DNA of 64,000 nucleotides, taken from assembly GCA_024138025.1 (NCBI GenBank), contig JAMXBD010000364.1, forward strand, positions 620,001-684,000, given 5' to 3'. How positions within the stretch are numbered: position 1 is the first letter of the stretch; each line of letters begins with the position of its first letter. A program made the position numbers and the translations under genes. The DNA is from Combretum micranthum (taxonomy: Eukaryota > Streptophyta > Magnoliopsida > Myrtales > Combretaceae). Below, one piece after another: positions 50,181 to 63,800 of this stretch. The notes beneath the pieces were generated by a model. The model saw nothing but the letters and a program-made list of their open reading frames with translations. It was not told where the DNA came from and did no database searches.

Positions 50181-50700
50181 TGAAGGAAATATCTCACTAG
50201 GTTGGATGTAGTTTACCCCCCAATAGCTTGTTTTTGCAGGAAAAATCAAAAGCTGGGATTGGGATAGGATTCGAGTACAAAGCATATTACAGATCAAGCC
50301 AAGATAGTTTGAGGACTTGGAAGCTTATAAACTAGATATAGTCGAGAGAAAAAAAAAATAAAACATGATTTTTCTTTCCTAAACTTCCTCCTTCCTTTAG
50401 AAATTCCTAAGTAGATAGAAGAATGACTTAAGACCATTTTATCTTATCTTTTGGTAGTGTATTCGATTATCTGTGATCCTTATCATTTGTGGAATTATTG
50501 GTAATTATCGATATCCAAACTATTTTTCTTAATAAATGAATATATGTATAAATAGTGAGAGAATAATAAATTAAGGCCATATAAAATCTAGCTTATAAGG
50601 TGATCATCATATTTTGGGTGCACACATGATATGATGATTTTAGAGCAATTCCACTAGCCCTCCTATTAGGGTCATGATACTCACTATTTATAGCTTAATA
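50181..50700 (-). mobile_element. Right part of decayed LTR copy E
   Basis: Directly after the ATGAT duplication of copy F, ATATCTCACTAGG..TTTACCCCCCAATAG resembles, in the same reversed sense, ATACTCACTAAG..TTACGCCCCTATAG in copy A (about 10955-10990). The start of E should lie near 50680, where GCCCTCCTATTAGGGTCATG may be a degraded version of the terminal GGGTACCC..GGCGTGACA. The right border is not fixed. Confidence 0.42.
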
Positions 50701-51000
50701 TGCAATATGATTGCTTTTAGCATAAATAGATCATAAAAGAATATGTAGCTAGGATAGCTTTTCATTAATTCGTGTACATTTTAATAACATTAATTAAAGG
50801 AAAAAAAGTTACTAAATCAAATTGTATAATTAATGTACAATAAGATTCAACTTTAATGTGGATAATAATAATAATTATTGTTTTATGATAAAATAATTTA
50901 ATGTTATTAGTTATTGTGAAAGAAAAAGTAAAAAAAAAAAAAGTTAGTGTAAGAGAGAGAGAGAGTAGTTAGTGTAATAAATGCATGTTGAAAAAGTAAA
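50701..51000. other. AT-rich spacer with GA microsatellite
   Basis: There is no gene. A short GA run lies near 50952-50966, and AT-rich sequence surrounds it. Confidence 0.6.
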
Positions 51001-51785
51001 AACAAAGGAACACCAATGGGATTTGAATCCATGACCTCTTGGATGTAAACGAAGACACTTAACTAGGGATGTAAATGGGCGGGTTTTTATAGGGTACCCA
51101 ACTTGCTAAACCCGATAAATATCCTATAAGGTTTAGGATGGGTTTTGGGACGAGCATAAAACCCATTGGGAAACTCAAACCCGTTAAAATATATAAATAT
51201 ATATTATGTTTAGCCTCGGTCTCTGAAATCAATTAACTATGTTCCATTGATTGTAAAGGTATTTTCTTTTCTATTAAATCATTTAGTAAAAGTAAAAAAC
51301 CCTAGGACAGTAAACCAGTACTCTATGGTCTCTACTTCCAGTCTTGGTCTTGGCTCACTCTCCTCAAATTCAAGCCTCTCACTCTCGTTATTGCACTATT
51401 TCATTCAACGATTTTCTTCCCATGAAAATTATTGAGATTTTATAAAGAGGACTGTATGAGTAACGATAAGAGTTTTTTTTTTCTTGGCCTATAAAGTGGG
51501 AACGGATCGGAAATAGAAAAAGATGAAAAAAAACATTTATAATGACGTTTTTAAATATTCTATTGTGTAATGATTGTAATTTTATATCAGGTTTCGAGTT
51601 CAGGTTCAAGTACCCTATAGGGTTTGTCTAGCAGGTTTTGGGTTCATGGACAAAAACCCTATAGGGTTTGGGACGGGTTTTAAGAATCCTATTAGGTATT
51701 GGGTTCAAGTTCGGGTTTTAGTATATCCATGCCGAACCCGTCCCGATTGCATTCCTCCACTTAACCACTACACCACACTTAGTTT
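51001..51785 (-). mobile_element. tRNA-derived SINE-like sequence, split by a hAT-like MITE
   Basis: On the minus strand a box A-like TGGTGTAGTGG (51775-51765) and a box B-like GGATTCAAATCC (51030-51019) are separated by the MITE. With the MITE and one 8-bp duplication removed, the two boxes are about 43 bases apart start to start, the spacing in a tRNA. There is no CCA-adjacent acceptor stem pairing that would make it a tRNA gene. Box A and B with no tRNA body point to the head of a tRNA-derived SINE, or to an old tRNA relic. The 3' tail and target duplication are not resolved. Confidence 0.5.
51064..51757. mobile_element. hAT-like MITE, 8-bp TSD CACTTAAC
   Basis: It starts TAGGGATGTAAATGGGCGGG and ends CCCGTCCCGATTGCATTCCTC, imperfect inverted ends of about 20-27 bp. 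CACTTAAC lies at 51056-51063 and 51758-51765; 8-bp duplications are the mark of hAT transposition. The 694-bp body has many GGGTTT/AAACCC words on both flanks that could pair over a longer distance. There is no transposase, so it is non-autonomous. Elements with GGxTGTAAATGGG ends are common in plants. Confidence 0.75.
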
Positions 51786-54689
51786 TATGTTATTATTCTC
51801 GCTTTATAATATATGTAACATATAAACTTTTTGTTTTTTTTAAATACATTTAAAATTTAATTTTTCCTAGATCTAGATAGGCTGGGGCCCTCATCGAACC
51901 CGCATCCCCTCCAACCCTGCATATATATCTTTGATACTTTGATAATTAACACAAAATAGAAAACTTACAACTTTTAGATATTTTTTGCATCATAACTAAT
52001 TCTAGTGAGAAACTCATTCTTTCCTAGAGTTTGAAGGTTTTGGATCAATTCAAAAGCCAATTTGAGTTCAATTGCAAGGATCTCTATGCTCTATAGGTGT
52101 TTCCTATTGTAATTATTTATTATTTTTCTAAATTCATGCTTAACTTGACAAATCTTATAGAAAAATAATTGAATCTTGCTTATATTTTAAGGATCTAAAT
52201 CTAATTCATGTGATTTCACTTGTGCTTTTATTAAGTATTGTTGAATTCTTGAAATTATAGCTTGATCTGTTTTTTTTTTTTTTTTTTTTTACTTGGATTT
52301 GTATGTGTGCACAGTATGTATTCATGTCTAATTTTAATTGAATACATGAAGAGGTTATTCCTTTGGATAGATCTAAGTTATTATTGAAGATTTCTCATAA
52401 CATCTACAATAGAGTGGTGAAATCCTTCTGTCACTTGATTGATTTTATGAGATGTGATTGTTGATAAAGGATTCTTGGTCTTAATAAAAATCTAAGTTAC
52501 TAATGGCTAATAAGAGATTGTGGTTTTTAAACTTAGGTTTAGAAGTTAGTGATCTCAAGAGAGACATTAACATATCTTAGTGAATCCAATAGCTCAAGGT
52601 ATCCAACAATGATTTTATTATTATTCTTTATGAAATCGCATGATAAGGATTTTTGTGAAATAAGATCTAAGATGTCTCTTGTAATATGAATTTTATCTTT
52701 TATGCATTGATATGAAATTTGTATATAACTAGTTAGTTTTCTTTTGATCATGTTCATTAGTTAGATAAGAAATAAGAGTGAGTACAATAGCTGCTAAATA
52801 TTCATTAGAATACAACCCAGATGTTTCTATGATAGTTTGCTAGATGCGCTTGCTTGAAGTTACGACAGAAGCTAGTTAGAACTTTTAGCTTTTATAAATT
52901 TCTAAAACTCAGTCGGTCACACGACCATCACCATCCATCAAATTATAATATCTAATGTATTGACGCATACTATATATTTATAGTGTTGTAAGCAACATAT
53001 ATCTTATATATTTATCATATGTTATTATAATGAGTTGTTGTTTATCATATATGTGTGTGTATATATATATCTCACATGTTATATTGCTATATTATGTATA
53101 GTATAAATATCTTCAATATATAGTCTATCAATTTATATTTTCAATATTGATGTGCAATACATATTTATAGTGTAGTAATAGTATATATAGGGACAAGTCT
53201 AGAGGGGCCAAGGCCTCCATAGCTTTTTGGAAATCATGTATGTATAATGTTAGATATAAGATATTTTAAAATTAGTGACAGTAGATACATGATGGTTGGT
53301 GTGCAGTGGTTTAGTTACGGGTCTCATATCTTAACATCAGATGTTCGCTCTTTTGAGAATTCATTTTGGTTGGCCTTACAAGCCCTTCATCCTTTTGCTT
53401 TGCTTAATCTCGATTTTTAATTTAATATAATTTATTAAATATCATGAACCATCTTAAATTTCATATTATAAAGTTCAAAATGTCCCCATAGATTACACTT
53501 AAAGTTTCTTTAAATGCTCATTCTAAATATTTTTACATGCTTTTATGTTAATTAATTATACAATATTAATTGCTTACAAATATATGGTATGAATAAGATG
53601 TTTGATTTATAAATAATGGAATGAGTTAAGGTGTTCGGTTTTCCATTTTACATGGCTATCAAGAATTGAAAAAGATATTGACAAAAGGGCTTAGATGATC
53701 CCATTGAAGCACGGCTAAATAATTATACCATGTCTGTCGTAAATTCAAAAAGATATGATGATTATAGTAGGAAATTTTCATGTTCTATTTATTTTTTTAT
53801 ACTTATGTTAGTATATAGTCTTTGATGCAGTTGCACTTTTAAACCCTTTGATCAATTAATAATTTTTTTAAGGATATGAAAAAAATCCAATCATTAATAG
53901 TTTACTAGATATATATTAAATATCATGAACTTATTTAGAGGCAAAAGGCATTACCCCTCAAAAATCTTTATATAGTGCTTGTTAGTAAATATTTTGGTAA
54001 ATTTATTAGTAACACTTATTATAATTAACTTGATTTTTGAAGTTATTAATCATGAAATGTCTCATATATCCTAAAAGCAATTTCATGATATAGATTGTGA
54101 AGGGATTAATTTATACATATCAATACTTTAAGAAGCCATTTGGTGAACATTTCTTACTTATATAAAGCATTTTATGATATTGCTTATTTTATTTTTACAT
54201 TATCAATAAACAAAATATCCTATAAATGTAAATAATCATCATAAAATGTTACATAAATATTACTTATAATATTATATATTTTGTTTTATTTAGTTTATAA
54301 TAAATATTCCATAACATGTTTCATAATTATAACAAAAATCGAATGGATAAATCCAACATCAACTTGGAAAGATAAAGGTTGGCCCCCACCCCCAACATAA
54401 TAATCCTGCATCCATCCCTACATATATAGTATATACGTGTATATGTAAGTAACATAGAACCCTATAAATACGTGTATATTTGTTTCATTTTATGTTATAA
54501 ATCATCTACTAGATATATCAAATTATAACTTTTAATATATTAATTTATAATACATATTTATAGTGATGTAACTATGTATTGTATGTATACCTACATATAA
54601 GAAATATATACATATAAGTAATTATATAAAGCATATATACAGGTTATGCATTGTACTTTGAACATATCTAAGTACAATATATCTTTTCA
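51786..54689. other. AT-rich repeat-poor spacer
   Basis: No coding region is supported. There is a T-run near 52270-52291, TATA-rich stretches near 53050-53080 and 54420-54660, and a weak tRNA-like A/B-box pair near 53297-53352. The rest shows no structure I can defend. Confidence 0.5.
53297..53352 (+). other. Weak tRNA-like A/B-box pair
   Basis: TGGTGTGCAGTGG resembles box A, and GTTCGCTC 45 bases on resembles box B. The spacing fits a pol III internal promoter, but box B is poor. It could be a SINE head or chance. Confidence 0.22.
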
Positions 54690-54830
54690 TGCTTTAGGGC
54701 ATCCAACACGTGATAGTCCCATTGCTCACAACGTTAAAACTTAAGACTACCCCTAATGTCACTTAAAGGCTTCTAATCCCATCTCACTTAAAGGCTTCCA
54801 ATATATATGGTGCATTAGAATATGCCAAAT
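54690..54830 (+). repeat. Small decayed fragment of the LTR family (copy J)
   Basis: GGGCATCCAACACGTGATAG, then GTTAAAACTTAAGACTACCC, then TGTCACTTAAAGGCTTC, follow the order of the GGGTACCCTAAACGTGGCAG start block of the family. The terminal TGTCACGCC is not seen. Confidence 0.35.
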
Positions 54831-55551
54831 TCATAAATAATATGGATTAGCTATACAAATAATGGCATAATTAAAAGATGAGAGTAGATGGAAATGAGCC
54901 GGTGCTAACCACGCCTTCTTGATTAAGAATAATTTGCACTCCCTTCTAAAAGAACTTTATTTTTTTCCTTGGACACCCATCTATCTCACTTTTTCTTTGT
55001 AACCTCTCTTTCTCCCCCTCTCTCCCCCTATCTCGCACTAAAACCCATTATAGTTGAGACCTTCAACAACTTAAGCCATCTCCCGTCTTCCTCAAACTAA
55101 GCCAATGACAAGACAAACTGAAACCTAATTGCACAACTATTACCATGGCCTACCCCTTGTGTTAAAAACATGTCCATTGCCTTCTTCCTAACTTACCGAG
55201 GCAACTGCATCATCCACTATCATTGCCATATACAAACAACCAAACTCATATTGGCACATAGACATCAAACACTCACTAAGTTTTTGGTAGTAATGAGTTT
55301 GAATGCTGCAATGATATGATGATTTGATTCAAAGAGTAGCTGGGTTTGTGGTGGAGATGTACCTCAGGTGAAGCGGTGGCTTTAGTATGAATGAATTGCA
55401 AATTGTGTCTATTTCATGAATTGGTTGCTCATACCAATTGTAGTAAAATAATGATTGAAAAATTCAGATCATGACATGCCATTTTACAACATGGTAGGAC
55501 TTTATCCATTTTAGGGGAAAGAAAGAGAAGAAGGAGAAGTGGAATAGATGT

Positions 55552-55590
<39 letters not shown>

Positions 55591-55793
55591 GAGAGAGAGA
55601 GAGGATATATATATGTGGCAACAGGCATTGGTGTTAGTCTTGCCTTCTTTAAAATGGTCAAAGACATGTTCATTGAATGTGCATTTAGCACATATTTTAC
55701 AAATATTTATGTAAAATACCATACTTTGGAAATTATTTTTCCAAGATGCAAAATTTCCATACATTCCACAAAGGAGACATGCACATGCATTAA
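54831..55793. other. Spacer with a compound microsatellite
   Basis: No coding region is supported. The stretch near 54960-55040 is CT-rich. The compound repeat at 55549-55613 is listed separately. Confidence 0.5.
55549..55613. repeat. Compound (GT)n(GA)n(AT)n microsatellite
   Basis: About 13 GT units pass into two GA runs broken by one extra G, then a short AT run. It produces spurious ORFs on both strands. Confidence 0.95.
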
Positions 55794-58700
55794 TTTTTTT
55801 TTTTTTTTTTGTTAAAAAATAAGAAAGGAAAAAAAGAAGATGATGCTGATGATCTTAGAAATTGAATAGAATACAAAAGTGGTTCAAGCTTTTATTAAGA
55901 TCTTCTTCCTTATACACAATCAATTGCTACAACTACATTGATATGTAACTTTAACAACATATTTTCCATCATTTGTTGGCAACTAACTACAGGTGTTCCA
56001 ACAATGCTAAAGCTTAAGCTTCTTTGTGACCTGATAAATCTATTATCTTGCTAACACTAGCTAACATTGACCCTTCATGATTTCTTGCAAAAACACCATT
56101 TCTTGCACAACCATAGCTAGAATTCCATGCTTCATCACAATTAAACTTTAGTCAACCCTCTTAAGACAAGCCTACTAAACAAGAGTAGGCTACATTTGTT
56201 GTCACGTCCCCCGAAGGATACCCTAAACATGGCAGTCCACCGTATATAATATTAAAGCTAATGAATGACAACCTTAGTCATGCAAGAGCTTCGATATCAC
56301 ATGCAAGGCGTGCTTCCAAGATAGTAGGAGACTCATAGGGGTATTACATTTAAGTAGATAATAAAAGCAAGCAAAAACTTATATAGATAAATATAAAACC
56401 TTCATTTAAATAATAATTCCTTATATCATCTAAGGGGCATTCTCCCGTCTTAAAAGTCTATCAACAAGATAATAGCAACTATAATACAAGCCTACTATAG
56501 AGATTTTCCTAGAAGCCTATGTTCAAAACTTAAATACATATGGCTTCTCCAAAAACTCCTAATAGCTTAAGCTCGTACCTGGCATACGGGCTCCTTAGGG
56601 CTAACCAAAGGAAATCATATTGTAACAAAAAGCTATAGGGGTATAAGCAAATCTAGCTTAGTGAGATAATTCCATCTACAAGACATTTCCATAATTCAAA
56701 CAAGTATTTAAACAATCATATGAGAATGCACCAAACATATGAACAAACAAAATACACAAGATTAACTGGAAATAATGTGTAGCATAGATTTTATGCCCTC
56801 CATGTCGGGGGTTGGGAGGTTATCGGCCCATACGACCATCAATAATTACAGATTTGCTGGCTCCTGCTTGCCCTGTAGATTTTCCGGCTCCTATTGGCCC
56901 ATGTAGACTTTCCGGCTCCTACTAACCACCACTACAACTTCCTCGTTTCCCCACACGAGAAAAGTAGTGAAACAAATGTGACTCACAAATATGATATGTA
57001 TGAATTAATTTCAATATATATATTTAACTAAATAATGTTAAGTTCAAGTTAAAGGCGATCAAAACGATATTCATCATATCAATGCAAGAATCACAATATA
57101 ATTATCAACTTCCTCTTTCGATATTCTTAACTTATATTCAACCAATCATAAATTTGAATCACACAATACTTTTATCTTTTCCTTAATTTCTAGTGCTACT
57201 AATTACAAGCACAAACAAGGAAATGTAACTTAGTAAAGGATTAACTCACTTCATGTCGGTAGATCCTAATCGAAGTAATCTTCCGAGAAGGTGATCTCGG
57301 GTCCTTCTTCACCTAAATAAGATAAATTACTCAAAATGAGTCTTTCATGAAATTTCTATTCTTAAAGATTCTAAACTTTTCTTTAAATCGCGGTAAAATT
57401 GTATAAGAGGAAATTCCAACTTAAAATGGCCATAACTTGCTCATTTTAACTCGGAGTTTCGCATATAATATACTGTTTTCTACCTACTCAAAAAGATCTA
57501 TCTATTTATAACCTTATTTTCATCAAACTAAGTCATTTGGATTTCGAAAAAGTGGCGAGCAGATTCACCACGAATTTTTATAAACTTGTTTTCCTTCTTT
57601 TATCCAAAGCTCATTTTGAAGAGATAGATATTATAATAGTTTATAAAACCTTTGAAATGTATATACATATTTTAAATGACTCATATTGAATGTATGAAGC
57701 TAATGAAGTTGTCTCAAACTATGAAAAGTAAAGTCTTTTAAATATTTTTGGAAAGTGAGAACTTTTGAAATATTCCTTTTTATTTTGCTTTGAAAATATC
57801 TTAAGTTATTTCAAATGAGTATTTTCTTTTCCTAAATTTTATTTCCATAATGTCTTTAAATTCCTAAGGAGTGATTTTATTTTCTAGGCTTAGTTTCCAA
57901 TACTTTTGAAAGTAATAACAATTCTATATTTAGAGAAATAATTTCTTGGTTTTTTGAGATCATTCTATTTTGATGAAAAGAATTTCTATAATTTGATGAA
58001 AAAGTGAAGTTGTTGTAAAATCTTTGTTTATTTCAAAAAGTTCTTTCTACGTATGTTTATGAGCTCCTTAGAAAAGTTTGTTTAAGAAAATTACTTCCTA
58101 CTTTTATTTCTAGAAAAGAATTTTTAAGAAAACCTTTCCTCATTTATTTTGTTGAGACAAAAGTCATTATGTTCATGCATAAATATGAATCATAAAGTTA
58201 TGAAAACATAAAGAAACATAATAACTTAAAAGAATAAGATAGTAAAGAAATAAATCAAGTATTGGAATCTTAGCTTCATCAAGGTATCCTAGGACTAAGA
58301 ATAGACTAGTCACATTAAAGGAAAAGAAAATGTTTTGACTTGATGAGGACAAGTCTAAGACTAGAAAGACTAGCTTTAAAAAACAACATTAAAGTAAATA
58401 AATTGCAAGGAAAGTAAATAAATTGCAAAATAAATGAGCTTATATGCTTTAAAAGATATATATAACTATAAAGATATATTAGATAGTTATAAATTTAAAA
58501 GCAACATAAAGAAATTAGATGATGAACAAAAACAAAGTATGAACCTATTGTTACTTTCTTTAACCTTCATGGTTTAGAAAACACACTCTAAGCTCATACT
58601 AAGTAGATGTACATAAAGAGGACTTGAAGAAAAATTACCTAAAAGAACTAAACTTGAGAGAACTCTTTGGGAGAGAATTCTTGTAGAAATTTGGGAGAGT

Positions 58701-60430
58701 AACTTTGGTGTAGGAAAGGTGTGAAAGAAGTGGAAGTAAGAGGGGGTATTTATCGGAAAATGTGGGAGATAATTTGTGTTAATTAAATAAATTGAGAATA
58801 AAACAAATCAGGAAGAAAGAGAGAGGGGGCCGACACCATTAGTGAAGGAGAGAGGGAGTGAAATTTATTTTTTTGTATTTTTGTTAATTAAAAGTAAGAT
58901 ATGAAAGATGTGAAGTTGTATTGGAAAAGAAAATGCGTAAGAAATAGAGGTATGGGTTGTAAGAGTGGGTTGTAAGAAAAAGTAGAGATAGATAAATAGT
59001 ATAGACTAGTAGTAAATAGTGTAATGTAAAGTAGACATGACAAATTAAGTACCGGTAGTAAGAAAATACGCATACAAATGCGATATCTGATATTTTTAGC
59101 TACCAAAAAATTATGAAATTGATATTTTTGAAAATCTTATATTTTTATGAGTCTAACGATATATTCAGAATATTTTTACTATTCCGAGCCCTAGGACACG
59201 TTTTTCAAGAACTGTGTCCGATCGGGTTCAAAACGAGTTGCGTTTTTACAAAACTGATCTTTTTAAGCTTCCTTAGGTAATTACGAACTATTCTACTCAC
59301 TAAACTCTTTCTTACTTTCCTAGGGTTTCTTAAACAGGGATGCTGGACTTAAGCGGTTACGGTAGACTAGGGTTTTGTTGACTTTAGAAATCCGGTTGAC
59401 TTCTAATTATGGTTTAAGCTTTAATTGTTCACAAAACTTCGGGGGTTTACATTTGTGTCCAAGATTATTTTGACAACAAACTTTTCATATTCCTCCAAGA
59501 AGGTTTTTATCCTTTTTGTTGAAATCAAAGGAATTATGAGCTTATCTTCAAATATGCATATACAATCATGTTTCCAATTAAACCATAAAACGACAATAGT
59601 ACAGAAGCTCTTTTGAGTCCAAGAAAACTTCATGTGCTTGTTTCCAAGCATTAAGGAGCCAAGAAGCGACATTTGCCAAATTTGATAACTTAACACTTAT
59701 GCCCAAATGTTAAAACCATGTAACTCTTGTCTAATAATAGTAAAATAACATGTGCTTTAGAGACTCATCAACATGGAATTAGTTTCAGCTTTTTGTAAAG
59801 AGGTATTCATTCATACTTAACAAATTGCTACATAACCTCCATAAAAAATGTTTCACTTTTAGTATGTAATTGATATGTCAAATTAATCCCCACATATTGG
59901 TTGCATTTCCACTTAAAGTTGATGCCTCATTTTGAATTATTGAAGATGTTTTCATTACGTTATAGTAGGATGATATTATAGGATATATGTTGTTAGATTC
60001 CATGAGGCAAATTAGATTATTGTTGATCCAATCTAGTCCTACATGAACTGATTGAAATATATTGGAATTCTCTAAACTATAGCACTGTAACTTCTCTTCA
60101 TCCCAAAATGTCCTTCAACTAGAGAATAAATCATTAACCATTATATCATTTAGTCTTTTGAGTTAAACTTCTGCTATAGCATTTTAGGATCCAAGGCTTA
60201 TTCAAACATTAATGCTCCTTCCATCACTCACTTGCGAAAGGTAGTTTTTTAGGACAATGTCTCTTTGAAAAAGGAGATTACCATAACCATAAGTCTCTAA
60301 TACCTTTTGTAGCCTTGAAGAAGTCACCATTGGAATAATTCACGCTTCTTAGCACCTTCATCCAAAACATCTTCTAGATTAGTAGGAATGCTCTATGTCA
60401 ATTTTTACAATAAAGCATCATTGAAAATGT
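55794..60430 (-). mobile_element. Decayed LINE (non-LTR retrotransposon) 3' half, interrupted by LTR copy G
   Basis: On the minus strand, pieces of a plant LINE polyprotein are readable across frames. FWMKVLRSVNYSNGDFF (about 60370-60320) and DIVLKNYL..VSDGRSINV (near 60250) match the region after RT. A VLWFNWK..CIFEDKLI..LEEYEKFV block (59620-59460) matches the linker before RNase H. KFNCDEAWNSSYGCARNGVF (near 56150-56090) with ARNHEGSMLASVSKIID matches the RNase H (RVT_3) domain. A T-run at 55794-55812 is the poly(A) tail seen in reverse and marks the 3' end. RT and endonuclease are not seen. Stops and frameshifts are frequent. Copy G sits between the linker and RNase H. Confidence 0.7.
56200..59451 (+). 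mobile_element. Solo LTR copy G in the LINE, TSD TTTGT
   Basis: It starts TGTCACGTCCCCCGAAGGAT and ends GGGGGTTTACA, with TTTGT at 56195-56199 and 59452-59456. Length is 3252 bp, nearly the same as copy B, which it matches most closely of all copies. It has the GGCTCCTATTGGCC-like array (56860-56930), the conserved mid-block near 57420-57520, the module and hairpin at 58255-58376, and a slightly altered TATA-like box (TATTTATCGG, about 58746). Confidence 0.88.
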
Positions 60431-60860
60431 TTATAAAGAAGAAACATGTGTTGTAACAATATACTTATATAGTATGTCTAGCTTATAGGTGTTGCTCTTT
60501 CAAAATTGAATTGAAAATTTTTTTTAGTAAAACAATATATATATATATTGTGAACTATATTCAAATATTTTTAGCATGTAATAATAATCACACACAATAT
60601 TGAATGTGACAGTTAATTATAAGAAAAATCTTCTAAAGAGTTTAGGGATCAACTCACAACAATTAGTTGTATAAAGATTAGGCAGGGAAACATATTAAAG
60701 TTAACCAATGAAAATTAGATGTGTCATATGACATCACTCAAAACAACATATGGTTGATGATAAGAAGACTATTGTACACAATACAAGAGCTTAAGCAAGT
60801 AGAGTGTTATAATGCATAAACCAATAGTAAAGAAAAAGATTAAGTACGAAACACATACAC
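60431..60860. other. Short spacer between the LINE and LTR copy H
   Basis: AT-rich, with an AT run near 60535-60549. No gene is supported. Confidence 0.5.
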
Positions 60861-63800
60861 TGTCACGCCTCAAAGGGTACCCTAATTATATTGTAATGCA
60901 AATGAATTTAATTGTTGTACAATACAACTAGTTTCTCTAAGAGATGTGACATATAAAATAGGATCTTTTGAGTTGCTTGATAAGAAATGCTGTACATACA
61001 TAAGTTATGCAATAACATAGAGAATAAACTACACATTAAGTCTAAATAATAATTATTACAGACTAGTTTTCTTAACTCCTAAACTAAGAACATAAAAAAA
61101 AAAAAAATAAATAAATTTACTAATACAGTAATTCTATAATTCTTCTATCTATTCCAATTTCCTACTAGCTTTTATTCCTTATCGGCTCTAACATTCGGGA
61201 TGGTAATAGCCATGGTCATAAGAGAACCCTAACAAATCTGTTGAAGTATGAGCATATCTACAACTCAGTGAAGTAACCATTACATACTACACATCAAGCA
61301 TAAAAAGAAAGTTTATTTATCAAGCAAATGCAATGTATCAATCAAACACATGTCCAAGTACAAGTCTAGACAACAGGAATCCAAACAGGATATAGATTTG
61401 CACCCTCACATCGGGATTGAAGGAACTAAGTGAAGGATTACATTTCCTTATTACCCACCCACCCAAGAGAATCTAAGAACAATAGGAATAATAATGCTCA
61501 CTTTAGTTATCACTTTATTATATGTATCTTTATCACTCAATTTTCCTTTAGAACATAGAGACTCCATTAAGTGTTAGTTATTTCAAGTCGATATCACGGG
61601 CAGCATTCCTTCATTTGCCAAGTAGTTCCTATAGAACCGAATATAATAAAGATAATCTTGTGAAGAACTAGGAAATTTACATTTAGAAAAACCAAACATT
61701 ATCCAAGAACCGAAACACTAACATATAGCGGGCTATCATATTTTTTAATGCAATATATGCATGTCATACAATGCATGATCTTTTTTAAATTAAAAGTCCA
61801 CCAGTTTTAAGTCAATTTTGAGGTGATCAAATGATTCATAGACAATATTCAACATGTTTCAAACTATTATTCACCACAATTCTATTATCACTTTGAATAA
61901 GCACCACTTTGGCATACAATTCATACACTACTCAATAAACAAGTTCCTAACCTCACATGCATCATACAAACACTTTAATTATTTGATTTCATGTGCCACT
62001 AATATTACAATCACAAGCAATGCAATAGATCAAGATTACTCACCTACTTATATTGCTTAATCATAGTAGTCTTCTGGGAAATCTACAATTGGATTCGATT
62101 CGCCTAAAAGATAGTTAAATTTTTACTAATTAGATAATTGATTATGCAGATGATTCCTAATAAGTGTTCAAGTGTCCTAAAGTTATTTTTTTCTTGTCAA
62201 AGTCATTTTATTATTTCTAATCCAATAATAACTTATAAATAACCATTTCAAAGTTTATAAAATACTTTATATATGCAAAATTCGTGTACCTAAATATTCC
62301 TCAATAAAAGTGACCTAAATGATTCTAAATACATGTTTTTAGTCCATAATCTTTGAGTAAACTTATATTACTTATTCTAACTCATTTTTTTCTGTATAAA
62401 TAGATCTTAAAAGACTTGTTTTGTACATTATATATTAAATATATAACTTATTAGCTTCATAATGTATACTTTCTTTATTCTATAAATTCCTATGATTAGT
62501 GTAAAACTTTTCTATGTTTTGTTTTGTTTTAAAATTCCATTATTAAATTTTTAAAATTTAGCTAGTTTATTGATGCCTTTCTCAACAATATATTTTCTAT
62601 TATTGCTTACTTTGCCTGTCAATCTTATCTGTTTATGGAGATCAAAATTTCTATTGTTTATAGGTTCTTATCTATATTTTGATTATTAATATATTGTTCT
62701 AGTAAATTTCTAAATTCATCTAATTTCTTTTTGTATTCTAAATTATTGTTTGTTTCCTAGAATTTGTTTAGTTTATTCAAATCTGCCATTTTTATTATAC
62801 TTTTAGTATTCTTAATAATAAAACTTTTTACTATAGTTTCTTATGTATTCATATGGTTAAAGTTCCCTATAAGTATCTTAATATTCATATTGGCTAAATT
62901 CTATTATCTAGAGATTATTGTAGATATATTCTACTAACCTTTTGAACTAAGCTAAGATCATGACTCTTAATATATTCTACTAACCTTTTGAACTAAGCTA
63001 AGTCATGAAATAGATATTAAGAGTCATGATCTTTTAGTGATAGGAATTAGGGCATAAGGTTTTCTAAAGTCTAAGTTTAATTTCTCCATAGTTTTCTTTA
63101 CTAGAATATGGTATTCTAACTTAGCTAAAATAATCATCACATGCTATTCATGTTACTATCAACATAAGCTCATGGAGACTACACATATGTAGAATTTCTA
63201 TGATAATCTTATACTCTCTTTTTCCAATTTCTACACATGAATGAGATGGAGGTCATAGAATAGGTGAGGTATTCCCTTGATGGCCTAGAGAAGATGATAA
63301 TAAATCCTCCTTCCTATATAGACTGGGACCTACATATATAGATATTAAGATGAATTTTTTTGTAATTTAGACACAAAATAACTACTAAAGATAGGCTTAC
63401 CTTTGATTACTACCTTTTTGGGTTGGTGAGTTATAAGAAAAAGAGTTGGATTTTGTTTTGCTTTAGATGACTTTCAAGGAATTCTTTTAATTTTATGGTT
63501 GGGTAAGAAATGTTTAAAGTTGTTAAGTTTTTATTTGTAAGAGTGTGTGTGTGTGTGTGCGTATGTTTGTCACGGTGGAGTAATGAAGAAGAGGTGGTGT
63601 TTTGTTTGCTTATATATGATTTATATAGTGTTGAAGAAGTGTTGACTAGTCCACATTTTTTTTTCTAATATTTATTACTTTATGTGGTGGATTTGATTTG
63701 ATTTTATATTTGTAATTTGTTGTTGTTGTTTCTCGAACAACAGGAGAAAGAATTTATCACCACTGGTCTACAAGCATCAAATTGAGTCATTAAAGTGCAT

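Noticed and set aside
53297..53352. A functional tRNA gene
   Set aside because: No acceptor or anticodon stem can be drawn, and box B is poor; listed only as a weak A/B-box pair.
55429..55815. ORFs on both strands with HTHTHT or CVCVCV and ERERER runs
   Set aside because: Direct translation of the GT/GA microsatellite.
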